NCBI GenBank assembly: GCA_013423385.1
Contig: BLZA01000005.1
Location: forward strand, 310,001-374,000
DNA: 64,000 nucleotides
Direction: 5' to 3'
Origin: Naganishia liquefaciens
Lineage: Eukaryota > Basidiomycota > Tremellomycetes > Filobasidiales > Filobasidiaceae
Shown: one piece after another, positions 1 to 11,175 of the stretch
How the letters are laid out: every line of letters starts with the position of its first letter
Numbering within the stretch: position 1 is the stretch's first letter
Translations under genes and position numbers: made by a program
The notes under the pieces: generated by a model
Databases searched by the model: none
What the model saw: the letters and a program-made list of their open reading frames with translations, nothing else
Told to the model about the DNA's origin: nothing

Positions 1-939
1 TCGAGTCGGGACGAGCTGAAGTCAATTTCATACTGGCTTGACGGCGACAAGGCGTCGATTCTCTACTTGCGACCATCTCTAACACGACTGGCATCGATTG
101 CTGATCGACTTTGGTAAAGACTCCTGTTATCTTCGGCTGTCCCGAGCTACCGATAGGTCGAGGTGAATTCAGCAGCGCATCAAGGCCTCCAGAAGAGGAG
201 GGAAGAGATACAGCTGCATCGTGATTTGCGAGATAATCGTGGTCGTCCCCTTGCAAGCCTAAGGAGTCGTAATTTGGTTGCGGCGCTGAAGACACGAAAG
301 AGAAGGGTGGCTCTTGATAGTGAATAGGTTGCTGCAGATCACCCGGTAGGTGCTCGGACGATGGAATGACTGATATCTTCAGCCTCGGCAGACTGTTTAT
401 GCGCAGACGTCTCACCTTCTGCCGGATACGTTTCAGCTGGCAGAGGAATCGACGGCAGAGACCGGGGAAATGGCGACGGTGAGAGGTTGTAATTTGTACG
501 ACAATGTTGTTGTGGAGCAAAATCCAGCGCTCGATGCGATGGAAAACCGCTCTCGGGTTGGGCCAGACCAACCTCTGTCATCGATTCAGGAATAAGAGAA
601 ATTTCACGGTTAGATCTGCGCCACTCGCCTCCGACCTCGAAACTTGGCAGTCTTGCTTGTTCCTGAACATGGCAAACCGACATGGGTCCTCCAGGGATCA
701 CGAACTGACCATACAAGTGTTGTTGAGGCTGTTTTGCCGCCCATCGAGGAACGGTGCTGGTACCATCTCCGTTGCCGAGCATCACAGGTGGAAACATCGG
801 GGCTTCATAGTATTCTGCGAGGAATGTAGATGGTCAGTCGAATGAAGGATAGTTTAGGCGGAGACTCACCGATGCGTGAAGGAGGTTGAGGTATGCTAAA
901 GTGCCTGTTTGACATGTCGTAATAATGGCCGTTCTGCAT
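1..939 (-). CDS. Unrecognised Q/P/S-rich protein, 3' end beyond window
   Basis: The protein starts at 939 (MQNGHYYDMSNRHFSIPQPP) and I read three exons: 870-939, 416-814 and 1-369. They are separated by introns at 815-869 (GTGAGT...CGCAG) and 370-415 (GTGAGA...ATCAG). The frame is kept across both joins and stays open to the left edge, so the C-terminus is missing. The visible roughly 280 residues are low in complexity and rich in Pro, Gln, Ser and Tyr, with no catalytic motif, membrane span or zinc ligand. This is the usual look of a disordered regulatory or transcription-factor flank, but that is inference. The DNA-binding or catalytic part, if any, would lie outside the window. Confidence 0.6.
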
Positions 940-1712
940 ATTGATGAGGCAGGAATTCAGTATGAGCTGAAGTTCTCCTTATGGCTCGATTTGACGGTTA
1001 GGGAGCGTCTCTCGCAGCCCGATGGTCCTCTGCCCGATGGTCCTCTACCGAAGGACTGATTGTGGCAGGTCGGGTCTTTTGTATGGCGGAGTCCTGGAAT
1101 GGAACAGAGATCAACAATCTGGCATGGTCAGGTGCAGAAAGTCTATCTCTGCTTACGCTGAGCTAAAGCTGCGGGGCACATGCCCATTCCGGTAGCAAAG
1201 ATCAGCCCAAAGCTGTGAGACTTCGTAACGGCATTTGACTCGAGCTAATCCTGACTTATCGCGCCATTCTTGCATAAGGCATCGATAACAGATCCAAACA
1301 TACAGCTCCGTATGCACAGGCGCAGGCGTATCTCCGAGTGACATGCGACAAATTGGGGCAATTCCATCATGAATTCGGGCTATTGTTCACTGATAGGAGG
1401 CGAAAGACGCTCGTGTTTCAGGCGGAGACCTTTTCCAGCTCCTTCTCCCTGGCCGTGTCGCGACCGCCCACCTCAGCGAGAAGCTGGCGAAACTCTGCAA
1501 TAGGGGTCTGCATCAAAGCCAGATCCTGCGCGATGCAGCAAAAGGAGTGGAGCCCAACAGCAAACCCGACTCGGATTGGAGCTAGGCTAGGAAACTGAAA
1601 TACGATAAGCCTGACAAGGCGATAATGATGACAACATGGAACAACACGCAACCCAGACCTGGCTCGGGAAGAATGCCCGGCACAAGCCTTTACAATGCAG
1701 AGACTTCACCGA
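940..1712. other. Intergenic: RPB6 3' side and upstream gene's promoter
   Basis: No convincing gene. A 77-codon open frame at 1418-1651 (-) has some protein-like composition, but it begins right after the RPB6 stop on the same strand and has no recognised motif, so it is more likely RPB6 3' UTR. A two-copy 15-bp tandem repeat lies at 1018-1047. Confidence 0.5.
1018..1047. repeat. 15-bp tandem repeat, two copies
   Basis: The unit cccgatggtcctct plus one base is repeated twice head to tail, differing only in the last base. It lies about 80 bp upstream of the gene starting at 939 (-). It may be promoter or 5' UTR sequence; no function can be assigned. Confidence 0.75.
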
Positions 1713-2533
1713 CTATTCTTCAGTGTTGATGAGCTCGGATACCTTCCAGTCCTCGAAACTTCCATCTAGATGCAGAACGGCTTTTAGCATTCTGACATGC
1801 AGCCTTTGATGCAAACTCACCAGGTAGATACCGTCTCACGACCAACGGAATCTTCTTAGCCTTGAGTTCCTTGGTAGCAATCTCCAATGGATCCGTTTCA
1901 CCCTCGAGCGGGACGAGGACCGGTGCATTCATGCTGAGCAAATGGCTGTCAGCAAAATGCCTTCCAGGAGGAAATGTGTACATTACCTGATCTGCAAAGC
2001 TCTCGTGCCCAATATACGTGCGCGCTCGTATTTCGTCAAATACGGCGTTGTCACACGCAACTCGTTGGACTTGGGCACCTTGCCTGTTCGCACCTCCGCC
2101 TGACGGCATGATATAGGTCAGCTTTATCCTGCAGTTTCTCTATATTTGAGCGGCCCTCGCGCAGCTGAATGGCTGATCGGATTTCGATGGAAAATCACCC
2201 GTAACACCAATTGCCAGAACTCGGCCCCGAAAACGAAGACTCACCCCACCGGCCGTTGCTCCATTAACTCCGCCTGCTGTGTCCGCCATCTCCTCAGCCT
2301 GATCCGCCGCTCCCGATGCGCCTACATCCCCTTCGTGAATGTACTGATCGGGCTAAAAGGTTCAGTAACGCGTTTAGTCTCCTGAGCAATGCGGTTGCGC
2401 GGATAGCCTTACGTCTCCCTCATCAAAGTCCATATGCGTATCAGGACTGAAAGTTTTCTGGGTGAGCATTGCCGTCAACGTGAAAGCAGACGTCTGCTCC
2501 AACTCACTTCGCTTCATCTCCGTAGTCCGACAT
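1713..2533 (-). CDS. RPB6: DNA-directed RNA polymerase subunit RPABC2 (Rpb6)
   Basis: Rpb6 is a small subunit shared by RNA polymerases I, II and III that helps assemble and stabilise the clamp. Six exons (2508-2533, 2413-2446, 2245-2352, 1987-2099, 1821-1933, 1713-1765) give 148 residues, close to the family's usual length. The N-terminus is acidic ([14 protein letters not shown]). The C-terminal core is diagnostic: [20 protein letters not shown], then [35 protein letters not shown] and the ending [17 protein letters not shown]. All introns are short and GT-AG. A second Pol II subunit, RPB4, lies at 55.5-56.3 kb. The assignment is secure from the conserved core. Confidence 0.97.
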
Positions 2534-3232
2534 TGTAAACTTGGGCTCTTGCTGCTCTTTTGGCTTGTTTTGTTGTCCTTAGAGGTGAAATTGTCGTCAA
2601 AACTTTTGTTGGCTGCGCTGCGTAGAGGCGCCGCGGAAGATCAGTTGGGCAAGAGCCGGTTGCTACAGGGACGACAACAGATGGAGCGATGCAGGGTTGG
2701 AAGAGGACATGTTGCTCGATCATACAGCTGGCTAGAAATTAGGGATTAGGGACTCCGGCCGCCGTTCTAGCTGCTGGACCGCGCTTTGTCAGCTTCTACA
2801 GCCTTTTGGGGGCAACTTGCGTTCTTTTAGGGCTGTGTGCTGGTGATACAGCCAGTAGAATCTGAAGATTGCTTGGGACTTGCCATCCACATCAGGGACA
2901 TATGTATGGCCATTGTTCTGTTAATAAATTGCTGTAAAGACTAGGGGCGGAGCCTTTATCTGTGAGGGTGAAGGCAGCAATCGATCGCTCTTTGATCGCA
3001 GTCCAACGAGTCTCGCGTTATAAAAGCTTTGCTGCCTTGATCTTGAGCGTTCCTTTCCCGAAGCATGTGAGCGGGAGGATGCACTCCGCTACTCAAGGTC
3101 AAAGCCTATATATCGGAGCATTTACCAAATAAGGCTATCTTTGATGTCCGCGTTACTCTTATGTGTAGAACTCGCTGCGTCGAATACCTTTCCGTAGTTG
3201 AACCAGACGTGATGTCGATTGATGTTCATAGT
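2534..3232. other. Intergenic between RPB6 5' end and sterol acyltransferase 3' end
   Basis: About 700 bp without a supported gene. It must hold the RPB6 promoter next to 2533 and the 3' UTR of the acyltransferase next to 3233. Short open frames here have no splice context or recognisable protein character. Confidence 0.5.
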
Positions 3233-5826
3233 CTAATATACAAGGTAAGCGATCGCCCTAGACAGAGGTAAAGAGAGGCTTGAGCTAGCGCAATGTATCA
3301 AAACTTGGACTGCTTACAGTAGTGGGAATCCAGATAGCAAGCCCAGCCAGAACACAATGTTTCCGATGAGCTTGTTGCGCCTTACGATGGGCAGTCGACC
3401 CATCCAGATCATTGGCAATTGTGCCATCTATAATTGCCCGAGCAAGACAGTCAGCGGCGCACAGAGTTATCGATTCTGTGCCCACCTGCATAGCGAACAG
3501 GTATAGTCTAATGATGAACGTGAGTGCGTTAATAGATGCATCTGCAACCCCTTTTCGCAAACTTGCCTGATCTTTTTGGTCACAACTGCCATGACCATTT
3601 CATGACAGAGCGCGGACAGCAAGAACGTCAGGAAGGTGGCAGACGTCTTGGACAGCTGATAGGTCGACATGGTCGAAGCATATACGTGTCGCAGAAGAAA
3701 GGTCTATGCAAGAATGTCAGATCAGGATGAGTAGATTCTCGAAAAACGCACGTGGACCGGCTTGTTCCATTTTCTCGCGAATTCATCCCAAGTTGTGGAA
3801 TTCCACCTGAATAGCTGTCAATGACTGATAGATAGGGAGGGCCGATCTTCTCACCAATCTTGATAAAACTCCCTATCCGCAAAGCTTTCGAAGGGTCAGA
3901 TCAATAGGGAGGCGATCTGGGGCAAACATACTACGTCAACTCGGCAAAGCCGTTGCATACACATTCGAAGATCTGTGTAGACGTAGCAACTGATGAGAAT
4001 CATTCGAGGGCATGAGCGAGATTGCGCATTTACTATGCTGAAAGGTGGGAAGGGGGTTAGCAGAGAAGCATGCAAGAACGCTAGCGGACTTACTAGAAGA
4101 TGCTGTGAGGCGCGGACTCGATATTTAGCCAGGAATAGACGCGGTCATATTCGTACTCACAGAAGGTAATTGACGATCATGGGCACCGCCAACTCCATGT
4201 ACGCCTTCAAAAGCGACTCGCCAGGCTTTGGCATGTAGGGAAGAATGTAATACTCCGTAATGGTGTAGATCAAAGAGAAGACCCCGAATGTCGCAAAGAC
4301 TTTCTCAACAACGTAGATTGGTCGCATCCTGCGGTGGGGTTAGGCGACTGCCGATGACAAACCCGAGTACTCACGTCGAAGTTCGCGGATACCAAAGCTG
4401 GTAACACAGCGTTGGCATGCACATGAACTCCCAATACGACTTGTACCCGATGTTTGCCGGCCAAACAATACCATCCGAGCCATGACTGGTCAACTCGTCC
4501 CGCATCGTATCGATGTTTCTCGCAAGCGTTGCTACGCGCTCATCCGTGGCGTAAGTAAGTGCGCTAGGTTGTCTCTGCAGCCGCGCCTGACCCATATGTG
4601 CTGGTTCGAGGGATGTACCAAGAGGCACCTGAGTCGTCTTGGGATCAGCGTTGTTGGTCTTGAGAATCGGGTTCGGATTTGGGCTTTCACTTCTCTGGCC
4701 GGCTGTGTGACGGGCTCGCACGGCAGACGGCGCATCGCTCAGTCCGGACATGACCTCTGGGGCGAGCCTCAGTTTGAGCAAGTCCCCTTGCGAAAGATAT
4801 CCAGTTGTGAATGACGACGTTCCTGTTGGAACATTTGGCGTTCCAACAGGTATGTCGCTTCTAGATCCTGCGGGACTGCTTTCGCGGCTAGTTGACGCGC
4901 TGACGTTGCTGGAGACTCGGTTGGTCTCGCGCTCGACCTCCTTTTCTCGTCGAATATGATCTTGTGCTTTGCGTTCGGCTTCTTTGCGGATTGACTCGCC
5001 GCCATCGGAGAATGATTTCAGCAGAGCTGCCAGGCGATTCTCCTCGTCTTTCATGTTGAAATAGATGCTGGACAGCATACCATTATGGGCACAGTATGAG
5101 TGCATCTTCATCATACTAGAGAGAGCATCTGATCCGGAATAAGAATGTCACCCAGAGGCCCCTCATCACACTCACGTAGCACCAGAAATCCAGCCTGTAC
5201 CCAATACCACTGCCGATACCAACCCCACCAAACGGCCATGGCGAGAAACATTGCCTGCCAGATATGCTGCATCACGACTCCAGTCCAGTAGTATTGGTAC
5301 GTTCCATTCTTCAGCCCCTTGACGAATGGCACGCACACAAACATGGATGTGACCATGACAAAATCCGAAAGGGCTAGAACCCACGCATCGCGCGTAATCA
5401 AACGTCCAAAGGTAAAGCTGAGAAGAGTGCGCGATGTCTCCCACGAATGAACCACGGCCCTACACAGAGTCAAAAAGAGGCCTGAAAGTGGTGTCAATGC
5501 CCGTTGAAGTCTGGAAAAGATGACTTGCCGATCCAGAACAAGCTGTAGAAGCCCCAGAACGGATCTGCCGTCGGCCTGTCATTGAATCTGTCCAGACCAC
5601 TCGCCCTCGGCGTATATGTGATCATAGCCTTGATCTGACTGGTGGAAGTCGAGCGATATGGACGAACCCTGATCTCTCCGTTCGGTGTTGGGATGATGGC
5701 TCCAGATTTGCCCGGCACAGGCGCGGTGATGGAGATGGATTCGTCTGGATTTGCCGTCATCGTAATGTTCCCCAAAGGCGCTCCTGATCCTGAGCGTGCT
5801 CGCCCAGCGGAGATAGTCGAAGACAT
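3233..5826 (-). CDS. ARE2: Sterol O-acyltransferase (ACAT/ARE family, MBOAT)
   Basis: This enzyme esterifies sterols with fatty acyl-CoA in the ER membrane to make steryl esters for lipid droplets. The start at 5826 (MSSTISAGRAR) is followed by a hydrophilic N-terminal region and then many hydrophobic segments. Family signatures are visible in order: LVLHALSSMMKMHSY, the loop ending CYQLWYPRTST, ITEYYILPYMPKP, FYQDWWNSTTWDEFARKWN (the FYxDWWN motif) and SALCHEMVMAVVTKKIR, which carries the presumed catalytic His. The protein ends GAIAYLVY. A Ser-rich insert of about 130 residues lies between the MKMHSY segment and the CYQLWYPRTST loop. Two of its introns use GC donors (5482-5528 and 3508-3566), and a 22-nt exon lies at 3486-3507. 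Whether it is the ARE1 or ARE2 type cannot be told here. Confidence 0.94.
3486..3507 (-). other. 22-nt exon of the sterol acyltransferase
   Basis: This short exon encodes LYLFAMQ between KKIR and MAQLPMIW. It is bounded by CATTAG on its 5' side and GTGGGC on its 3' side. It is needed to keep the frame and restore the conserved stretch after the catalytic His. Confidence 0.8.
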
Positions 5827-6136
5827 GGTATAGAGCGAGCCGTCGGCGTGATCTAGCGATGTAGGCTACAATGATTCAAGTCTGACCAAGAGAGTTCTTC
5901 GTAAATGCCGAGTCGCTTGAACGAAGCACGACAATTCCAACATTACGCAAGCTAAGCTACGCAAGCTGACTTTTGGACCCGCAGGCTCGGTGAGATACTC
6001 CGCCGGCCGTGCCGCCGGGCTGAGCTCGGCTTGCAGCGATATGGTTTGAATTGGGCTGACGACCGTCTCAACACAGCAACGTCAGTAGAGATAGAAGGCA
6101 TAACCAGACGGCTTGGAAACAGGCAGACTATGCAGA
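5827..6136. promoter_or_regulatory. Divergent promoter region between sterol acyltransferase and HUA1-like gene
   Basis: A 310-bp space separates the start codons of two divergently read genes. The short direct repeat acgcaagct occurs twice around 5945-5966. I see no clear TATA box on either side. Confidence 0.5.
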
Positions 6137-7153
6137 ATGGGAAATCACGATGAAGTGTCCAAAGGGGACGCCGTTCCCTCCGAGCCACCTCCGCCTTACA
6201 GTCCCTCGGCTGATCCCGTCAACCAGTCTCCTGCATGGGGCCATCCTCAAGCGCGACCTTCTAACGCGTCTCGACCTCAGCTTCCCGCGCGCCCTCCCGT
6301 AACCTCTCCGAGCGAACAGCTCACACCGACAGAGGTGCCAACGCCTGGAAGGCCCTTGCTGCGGGAAGGCAAGTTTCTTGTTTACAAACCTGGCTCGTTC
6401 TGTCACAAATGTGAGCTATGGCGAATTAGAGTCTTAATACAGACATTCAGATACCTTACACTCAGGTGGGAACACCGGATACAAGGACGACGATCCATAC
6501 CATCCTTGCAAAAATGTTAGTCAGATGTCGCATCCAACGGCCAATCCTGATCTTCCCGCTTCAGTGTTGGCGCAAATATTCTCGCCCATACACCTCGGCT
6601 GTCGCTCACTCGTGGCCAACTGTTGACCAGCAGCATAATCCCGCAACCACCTCTCAAGCGCAAAATTACCAACGACCGCTCGTCTTGACGCATTTTCGAC
6701 CGACACCGGCGGCAATGTATACCTCACCCCAACCGGTGACTCTGAATCAGTCGAGTACGAGACCAGGACTCATTGAGCGTGGCGGACAGCAGAATCGGGT
6801 TCCCCGACAGGGATGGGCGGCGAGTGCGGCACCCTTGCAAGGCCCATTACCAGGACAGTATGTTCCATCACCACCTCCTCCACCGCCGCTGCCGCCACCA
6901 ATATCTCCGAACGTATATCAAAATGGGTATCCGATGCAGCCGGAGCCCTTGCGAGTCTTGCCTGGAGATCCCCGGATAGGTGGTTTGTACGTCTAAGGGT
7001 CTTTCTAGGGTCGAAGGCCTTTCTGACCTTCTCGCCTTGACGACATACAGGCCGTGTCATTACTGTCGAAGCGTGGGCACGATACCGATCATGTTTGGCC
7101 TCGACACAGACATATGTCCGGTCTGCAGAGGCGTCGGCCGGGTGTTTCCGTAA
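6137..7153 (+). CDS. HUA1: HUA1-like proline-rich protein with split DnaJ-type zinc domain
   Basis: Four exons (6137-6410, 6466-6515, 6565-6986, 7051-7153) encode 282 residues; MGNHDEVSKG is the first in-frame ATG. An N-terminal PPPPYSPS carries a PPxY motif, the kind bound by WW domains such as those of Rsp5/NEDD4 ligases. Next comes CHKCGNTGYK...PCKNCW, a long Pro/Gln-rich linker with a polyproline run, and a second cysteine module (CHYCRSVGT...CPVCRGVGRV). Together these give four CxxC pairs, as in the zinc domain of type I J-proteins and of yeast Hua1. Yeast Hua1 has been linked to cortical actin patches, so a trafficking or ubiquitin-adaptor role is likely by analogy. It converges on the TMEM97-like gene, with stops 106 bp apart. 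Confidence 0.85.
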
Positions 7154-7259
7154 TTTCCTGTTGTACCATGAGATCGGGAGCTTTGATTTTCCAGGACAGG
7201 CACGGCGTACAACAATGGCTCCTCTGGACATCTCTCTAATCCGACCTTTCCGACCTTGC

Positions 7260-8143
7260 TCAGCGGCTCTTCGCCTGCGCCTCCGACTTCTCCTGCCTCA
7301 CAAGCGCGCGAGAGACCCGTCGACACATATCGACCGTGATGGCAAACGGAAACAAGAAGAACGGAATATACGAACCCAAGAGGATGAGCAGCTGGAGATT
7401 GGATAGTTCCCCGGAGCGGGGCGGGATATCGTCGAACAGTGACGTGAAGCTGAACGACTTTGACGAGCCTGGAAGGGGCGCCGGTGCAGGAATCTGCGGA
7501 CTGAGGAGGTGGTAGACGCACGGCAAGAGGGTAGTGCTCGTGGACGCGCCATAGACAATCAACAGGGCTTTCAAGAGTCGAGGTTGAGCCGAGACATAAG
7601 ATGGAATAAGATTGTACTCACGGTATACCCAACGCTTGTCTGTCGAGGCGACATGCGTTAGGAATGCGTCGAAAGCCTTGTAGAGACTCACTGTAGTATA
7701 GACAGTATGCAGCGATAGCAAACACTGGCAATTGGAAAAACACCTCGAGAAATATGCTAACATTCAAGAGGTTGAGCAAATGCTTTTGGAATTCTGCGAA
7801 AATTACTGACAATGACCGGAACCAATAGAAGTCCCTTGCACCACTGGCAAGTCCGCCAATCAGCGGATCGCCGCTGAAGCTAATGTACCAGGATATGAAG
7901 TCCTTCAAAAATTGAGGTACAAATCGCGGCGGATAGATGGCGACGCCATCGACGAGAAGCGTTGTTGGCTACAAATCTGGCCATGAGGAATTGAAACTGG
8001 AAGCTGGCCCACTATACGTACGATATGGGACTGCTGGCAGTCAGCAACGGTGCAGGACGTGGGATGGAAGGACTCACAACGAAGAAGCAGAAATAAATTC
8101 TGTCTAGCGTTCTTTGCGAAAGCGGTATCCGCGTAACAGCCAT
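7260..8143 (-). CDS. TMEM97/sigma-2 receptor-like EXPERA-domain membrane protein
   Basis: This is a small ER protein with four hydrophobic segments. The start at 8143 gives MAVTRIPLSQRTLDRIYFCF. Splicing then yields FFVSHIPTTLLVDGVAIYPP, which matches the first helix and loop of the TMEM97 family (SHIPxTLxxD). Later segments include FLKDFISWYISFSGDPL, FFQLPVFAIAAYCLYY and LLILLGSYIPFFLFPFAI, and the Lys/Arg-rich tail (EAQAKSR) suits an ER retrieval signal. In the family the EXPERA domain binds sterols; yeast Ema19 helps quality control of mitochondrial precursors at the ER. An internal 9-nt exon at 8022-8030 supplies SHI. Confidence 0.88.
8022..8030 (-). other. 9-nt micro-exon of the TMEM97-like gene
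   Basis: It encodes exactly Ser-His-Ile. The acceptor CTGCCAGCAG lies on its 5' side (8031-8040) and the donor GTACGTATAG on its 3' side (8012-8021). Without it the conserved SHIP motif of the family would be lost although the frame would be kept. Confidence 0.8.
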
Positions 8144-8473
8144 GATTCCGATGCGTGACTTGAAAGTGATGTGTCCTGCAAAATGGTGCGGGCTTCGTAC
8201 GACGGGTCACACTGTTTGCGTTACGATGCACGACGTACTCATCGCATACCAGACCAGCTACCAGACCCTTCAAGTAGCCCTTAAGTCCTCATCATTCCCA
8301 TGGACTTGCATCCGAAACTCCCCACGTCTTGACGCGACCTGCGTTCCTGACTGTTCGCAGCGCAGTCTGAGAGAGCTATCGATACAACCGGTTGAGATCA
8401 GGAGGACCGGGAGGAGGTATCCCATAGTCTCCCTGCCGCCCATGCTCCCTGCTTTTGCTTCCATCCACCAATA
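8144..8473. promoter_or_regulatory. Divergent promoter region, TMEM97-like and EI24-like genes
   Basis: A 330-bp space separates two start codons on opposite strands. Open frames run through it on both strands, but none has family character. I see no clear regulatory motif. Confidence 0.4.
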
Positions 8474-10457
8474 ATGGAGAGACGAACCACAGCGAAACGC
8501 CGCCATGTCCACGCCGACTTGAACAATCCAGACGCAACTTCGACACTGGCTGCTGCCCCGACGTCTTCCTTCATCCCGACACCTTCATCGATCAATCGAC
8601 CACGTCCAGCCCAAGATTTTGCGAGACCGTCCACGCTGACAATACCGCCGGCGTATCAACAACCTTTCAACCGACGAGCGAATCTCAATGATACAGGTGA
8701 CGTCACTCCGCAGGAGAGAGGAGCTATAGGATTGACGTTACGGAATGGCCGGAAGTGGTATCGTCAATTCGTGTCAGGCCTCGGAGATGCGTTGCGGCTG
8801 CAGTCGAGTGTGAATATCATCTCGAGGTAAGCAGTGAAGAGAGCACCTTGCAGTGAACCATGCTCACATTGGTGCAGTGATGCCGAGTTGCGAGCACAGG
8901 GTGAGTAGACCGATAGACCCGCAAGGACTGGCTAATCGCGGGATGTGCCGGTAGTCATCAAGAGCTCGTAAGCGTCTGATACTTTCTCGAAGGACACCTG
9001 ACTCATGCATCCCAGCCTTGTCAACTTGATATGCCTGAGCGCGATCTTTGTCTTTGATAACCTCGTGTATCCCGCCATCAAGCCATCCAATTTATCTCAA
9101 GCAGCATCTAGCAAGGCGCATCACGTAAAGACATTCTTTGATTTATTCTGCAAGTTCCCCATCTTTGCTTTCTGCTTCTGGATCAATGTGAGTTCCGCAC
9201 CTGGGCGTCGTGATGACAACTGACATTCTGGTTACAGGCTTCCTGGTCGGCTTCGATATCAAAACGCGCGCTGGTCGTGCAGTATCCTACCTCTAGGCAA
9301 GCGCAAACCGAACCGAATACGGGCAATTCAAAGTCCGTATCCATGTTACTCGCCACGACGTGCACTGACAGGACATCATCCCAGTGTGTTCCGCAAAGTA
9401 TTAGCCTCATTGCCCCGTTTCCTCTTGATTTTGGACTTTCAAGTTACAGCTCTCTTTCTGTCATACATTCCCATTATCGGGAAGGCGTTGGTGTTCAGCT
9501 ATGCTTGCCTTCTCAACGCATATTACTGCTTCGAGTAGGTCGGGGCAGCTTCTCGAGCCTGTCTGCGTCCTAAAGCCATTCCCACAGCTTCAGCTTCTCG
9601 ACACGCGGATGGAACCTGCGAGCCATCGCGAAACACATGAAGCAAAAGGCTCCGTACTTCCTTGGTTTCGGTGCGTTCATTCGCGGGGTTTTGTTACGAT
9701 GCTGATGATGGATGTGGAACCGACAGGGCTTGTGCCAAGCTTGCTGTGTGGATTTGGCCCTCTGCTGCTCAACATGGCCATTTTTGCATTGATCTATCCA
9801 CTTGTACGTGATTTATCTTTTCAAGAATCCTCGCTGAGCAGCCTCCAGCTCGTTCTACAAGCACTTCAGGCTCGAGCAGTGCCAACACTCTCGCTGGAAG
9901 ACGCAACGACGTCCTTGCCTCTGAGTCCCTTCCCGATGGGCGTACCTGGAACTCCATTCCTTTCGCATCGAGGTTCTCCCATCGGAACGCCCATCACCAC
10001 GGGTAATGGATTACCGCCGTTGTCGCCGAATGGGTGTAGTCCGGCTGAGGATACGTTCGGCTTTCCAAACGTTACCTCTGATCAAATATCGGCGCGGTTC
10101 CAAGCTATGCGCGACGGCTTACTCGAGGGCGACGATGACGAAGGTGCGAAGGCTGGCGGCTATCGACCCGATCGTTGGACACGTGATGCACACTCTCGCA
10201 GCTCGTGGGGGGTGGCACATCATTACGCGATCCGAGCGATGCGAATCGCACGCCAAATTCCGTTGTTCTGGATTGCAACGAGTACGCAGGAGACAACGCG
10301 ATGGTTTGTGCTTGGCCTCGAGAGGCGTTGGGGTCGCAGTGGTGGGGGCATGGTCATTCCAGAGAGCAGAAGGAGTTCTGCTGCGGGATCAGCAAGCGGC
10401 AGTGCGTCCGGCGGAGGATGGGCAGCGGCCAAGAGGAGGAAGAGTAGTTATCGATAG
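8474..10457 (+). CDS. EI24-domain multi-pass membrane protein
   Basis: The start MERRTTAKRRHVHADL is followed by a hydrophilic leader and then segments that match EI24 (etoposide-induced 2.4/PIG8; yeast LDS/RRT8 relatives) in order. They are LVNLICLSAIFVFDNLVYPA, TFFDLFCKFPIFAFCFWIN, FLSYIPIIGKALVF, YACLLNAYYCFD, the block APYFLGFG and PLLLNMAIFALIYPLL. The YCFD-STRGW-YFLGFG order is the recognisable core. EI24 proteins sit in the ER and have been linked to autophagy and, in yeast, to lipid droplets and spore walls. The C-terminal 180 or so residues are Ser/Pro-rich with basic runs. The last exon may contain one more intron, so the C-terminus is less certain than the core. Confidence 0.82.
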
Positions 10458-11175
10458 CGGAGATGAATGATGATGTCAGTTAAGAAACCACAGACTGTCA
10501 CTAGACTGCCCCGCTTTTCGGAGCATTCCAAATCTGATTAGATAAGGGCATGTGGATCATGGCGATCGTTTGGGGTTCCTTTGAGACTCTTTGGAATCCT
10601 GAGGCTGCAAAGACAGCCTATAAAGGGATCAGAAAAAGGCTTGAATCGGTCAAATCCCCAATTCTGGGTTTTCTGCTCCCCAAGCTCCCGGATTCCGTTG
10701 CGCCTTTCTGCTCTGTTTAGGTACGCTATGAACCGAGGAATCTTTACACAGTTTCGCATAGACATCGAGTGGATCGTGGTTGATGGGGATCCACTTCGAG
10801 GTCTTTTCGTTGAAACATTGCACCAAGTTGGCGTGATGTTGTTGCTGCGTAGTGACTACCACCGCAGTGGTGACCAGCAAGTACAGCTGCACATTATCCC
10901 CAAGCCTCGCTCATGATACTGAGCATTACGGGCAAATAATCGTCAGTATTCCGAAAACCAAAACAGCTACCGAAATCCGGCTTTGGCTCAACCCGCAAGA
11001 TCCGTTGCCTGTCGAAGCGCGATACTGCGAAAGCCTGCATACGGACCAACTGCGAAATTGATCATCGGGCTCAAAAGAACTCATCTCACCTATCAGTATA
11101 GACAATTATCGAGCCTGCCTGACGCCTCGACACGCAGAGACGTCTGCCCGCCTTCAGTAAACGCTCATTTGAGAA
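10458..11175. promoter_or_regulatory. Upstream region of the C2H2 transcription factor
   Basis: About 720 bp. It holds the 3' end of the EI24-type gene and the leader of the transcription factor. A 111-codon open frame at 10581-10916 (+) shows no family features and no good splice context. No gene is called. Confidence 0.45.

Noticed and set aside
1418-1651. 77-codon minus-strand frame after RPB6
   Set aside because: Begins in what should be the RPB6 3' UTR and matches no family.
10581-10916. 111-codon plus-strand frame upstream of the C2H2 factor
   Set aside because: No family features or splice context; probably promoter or leader sequence.
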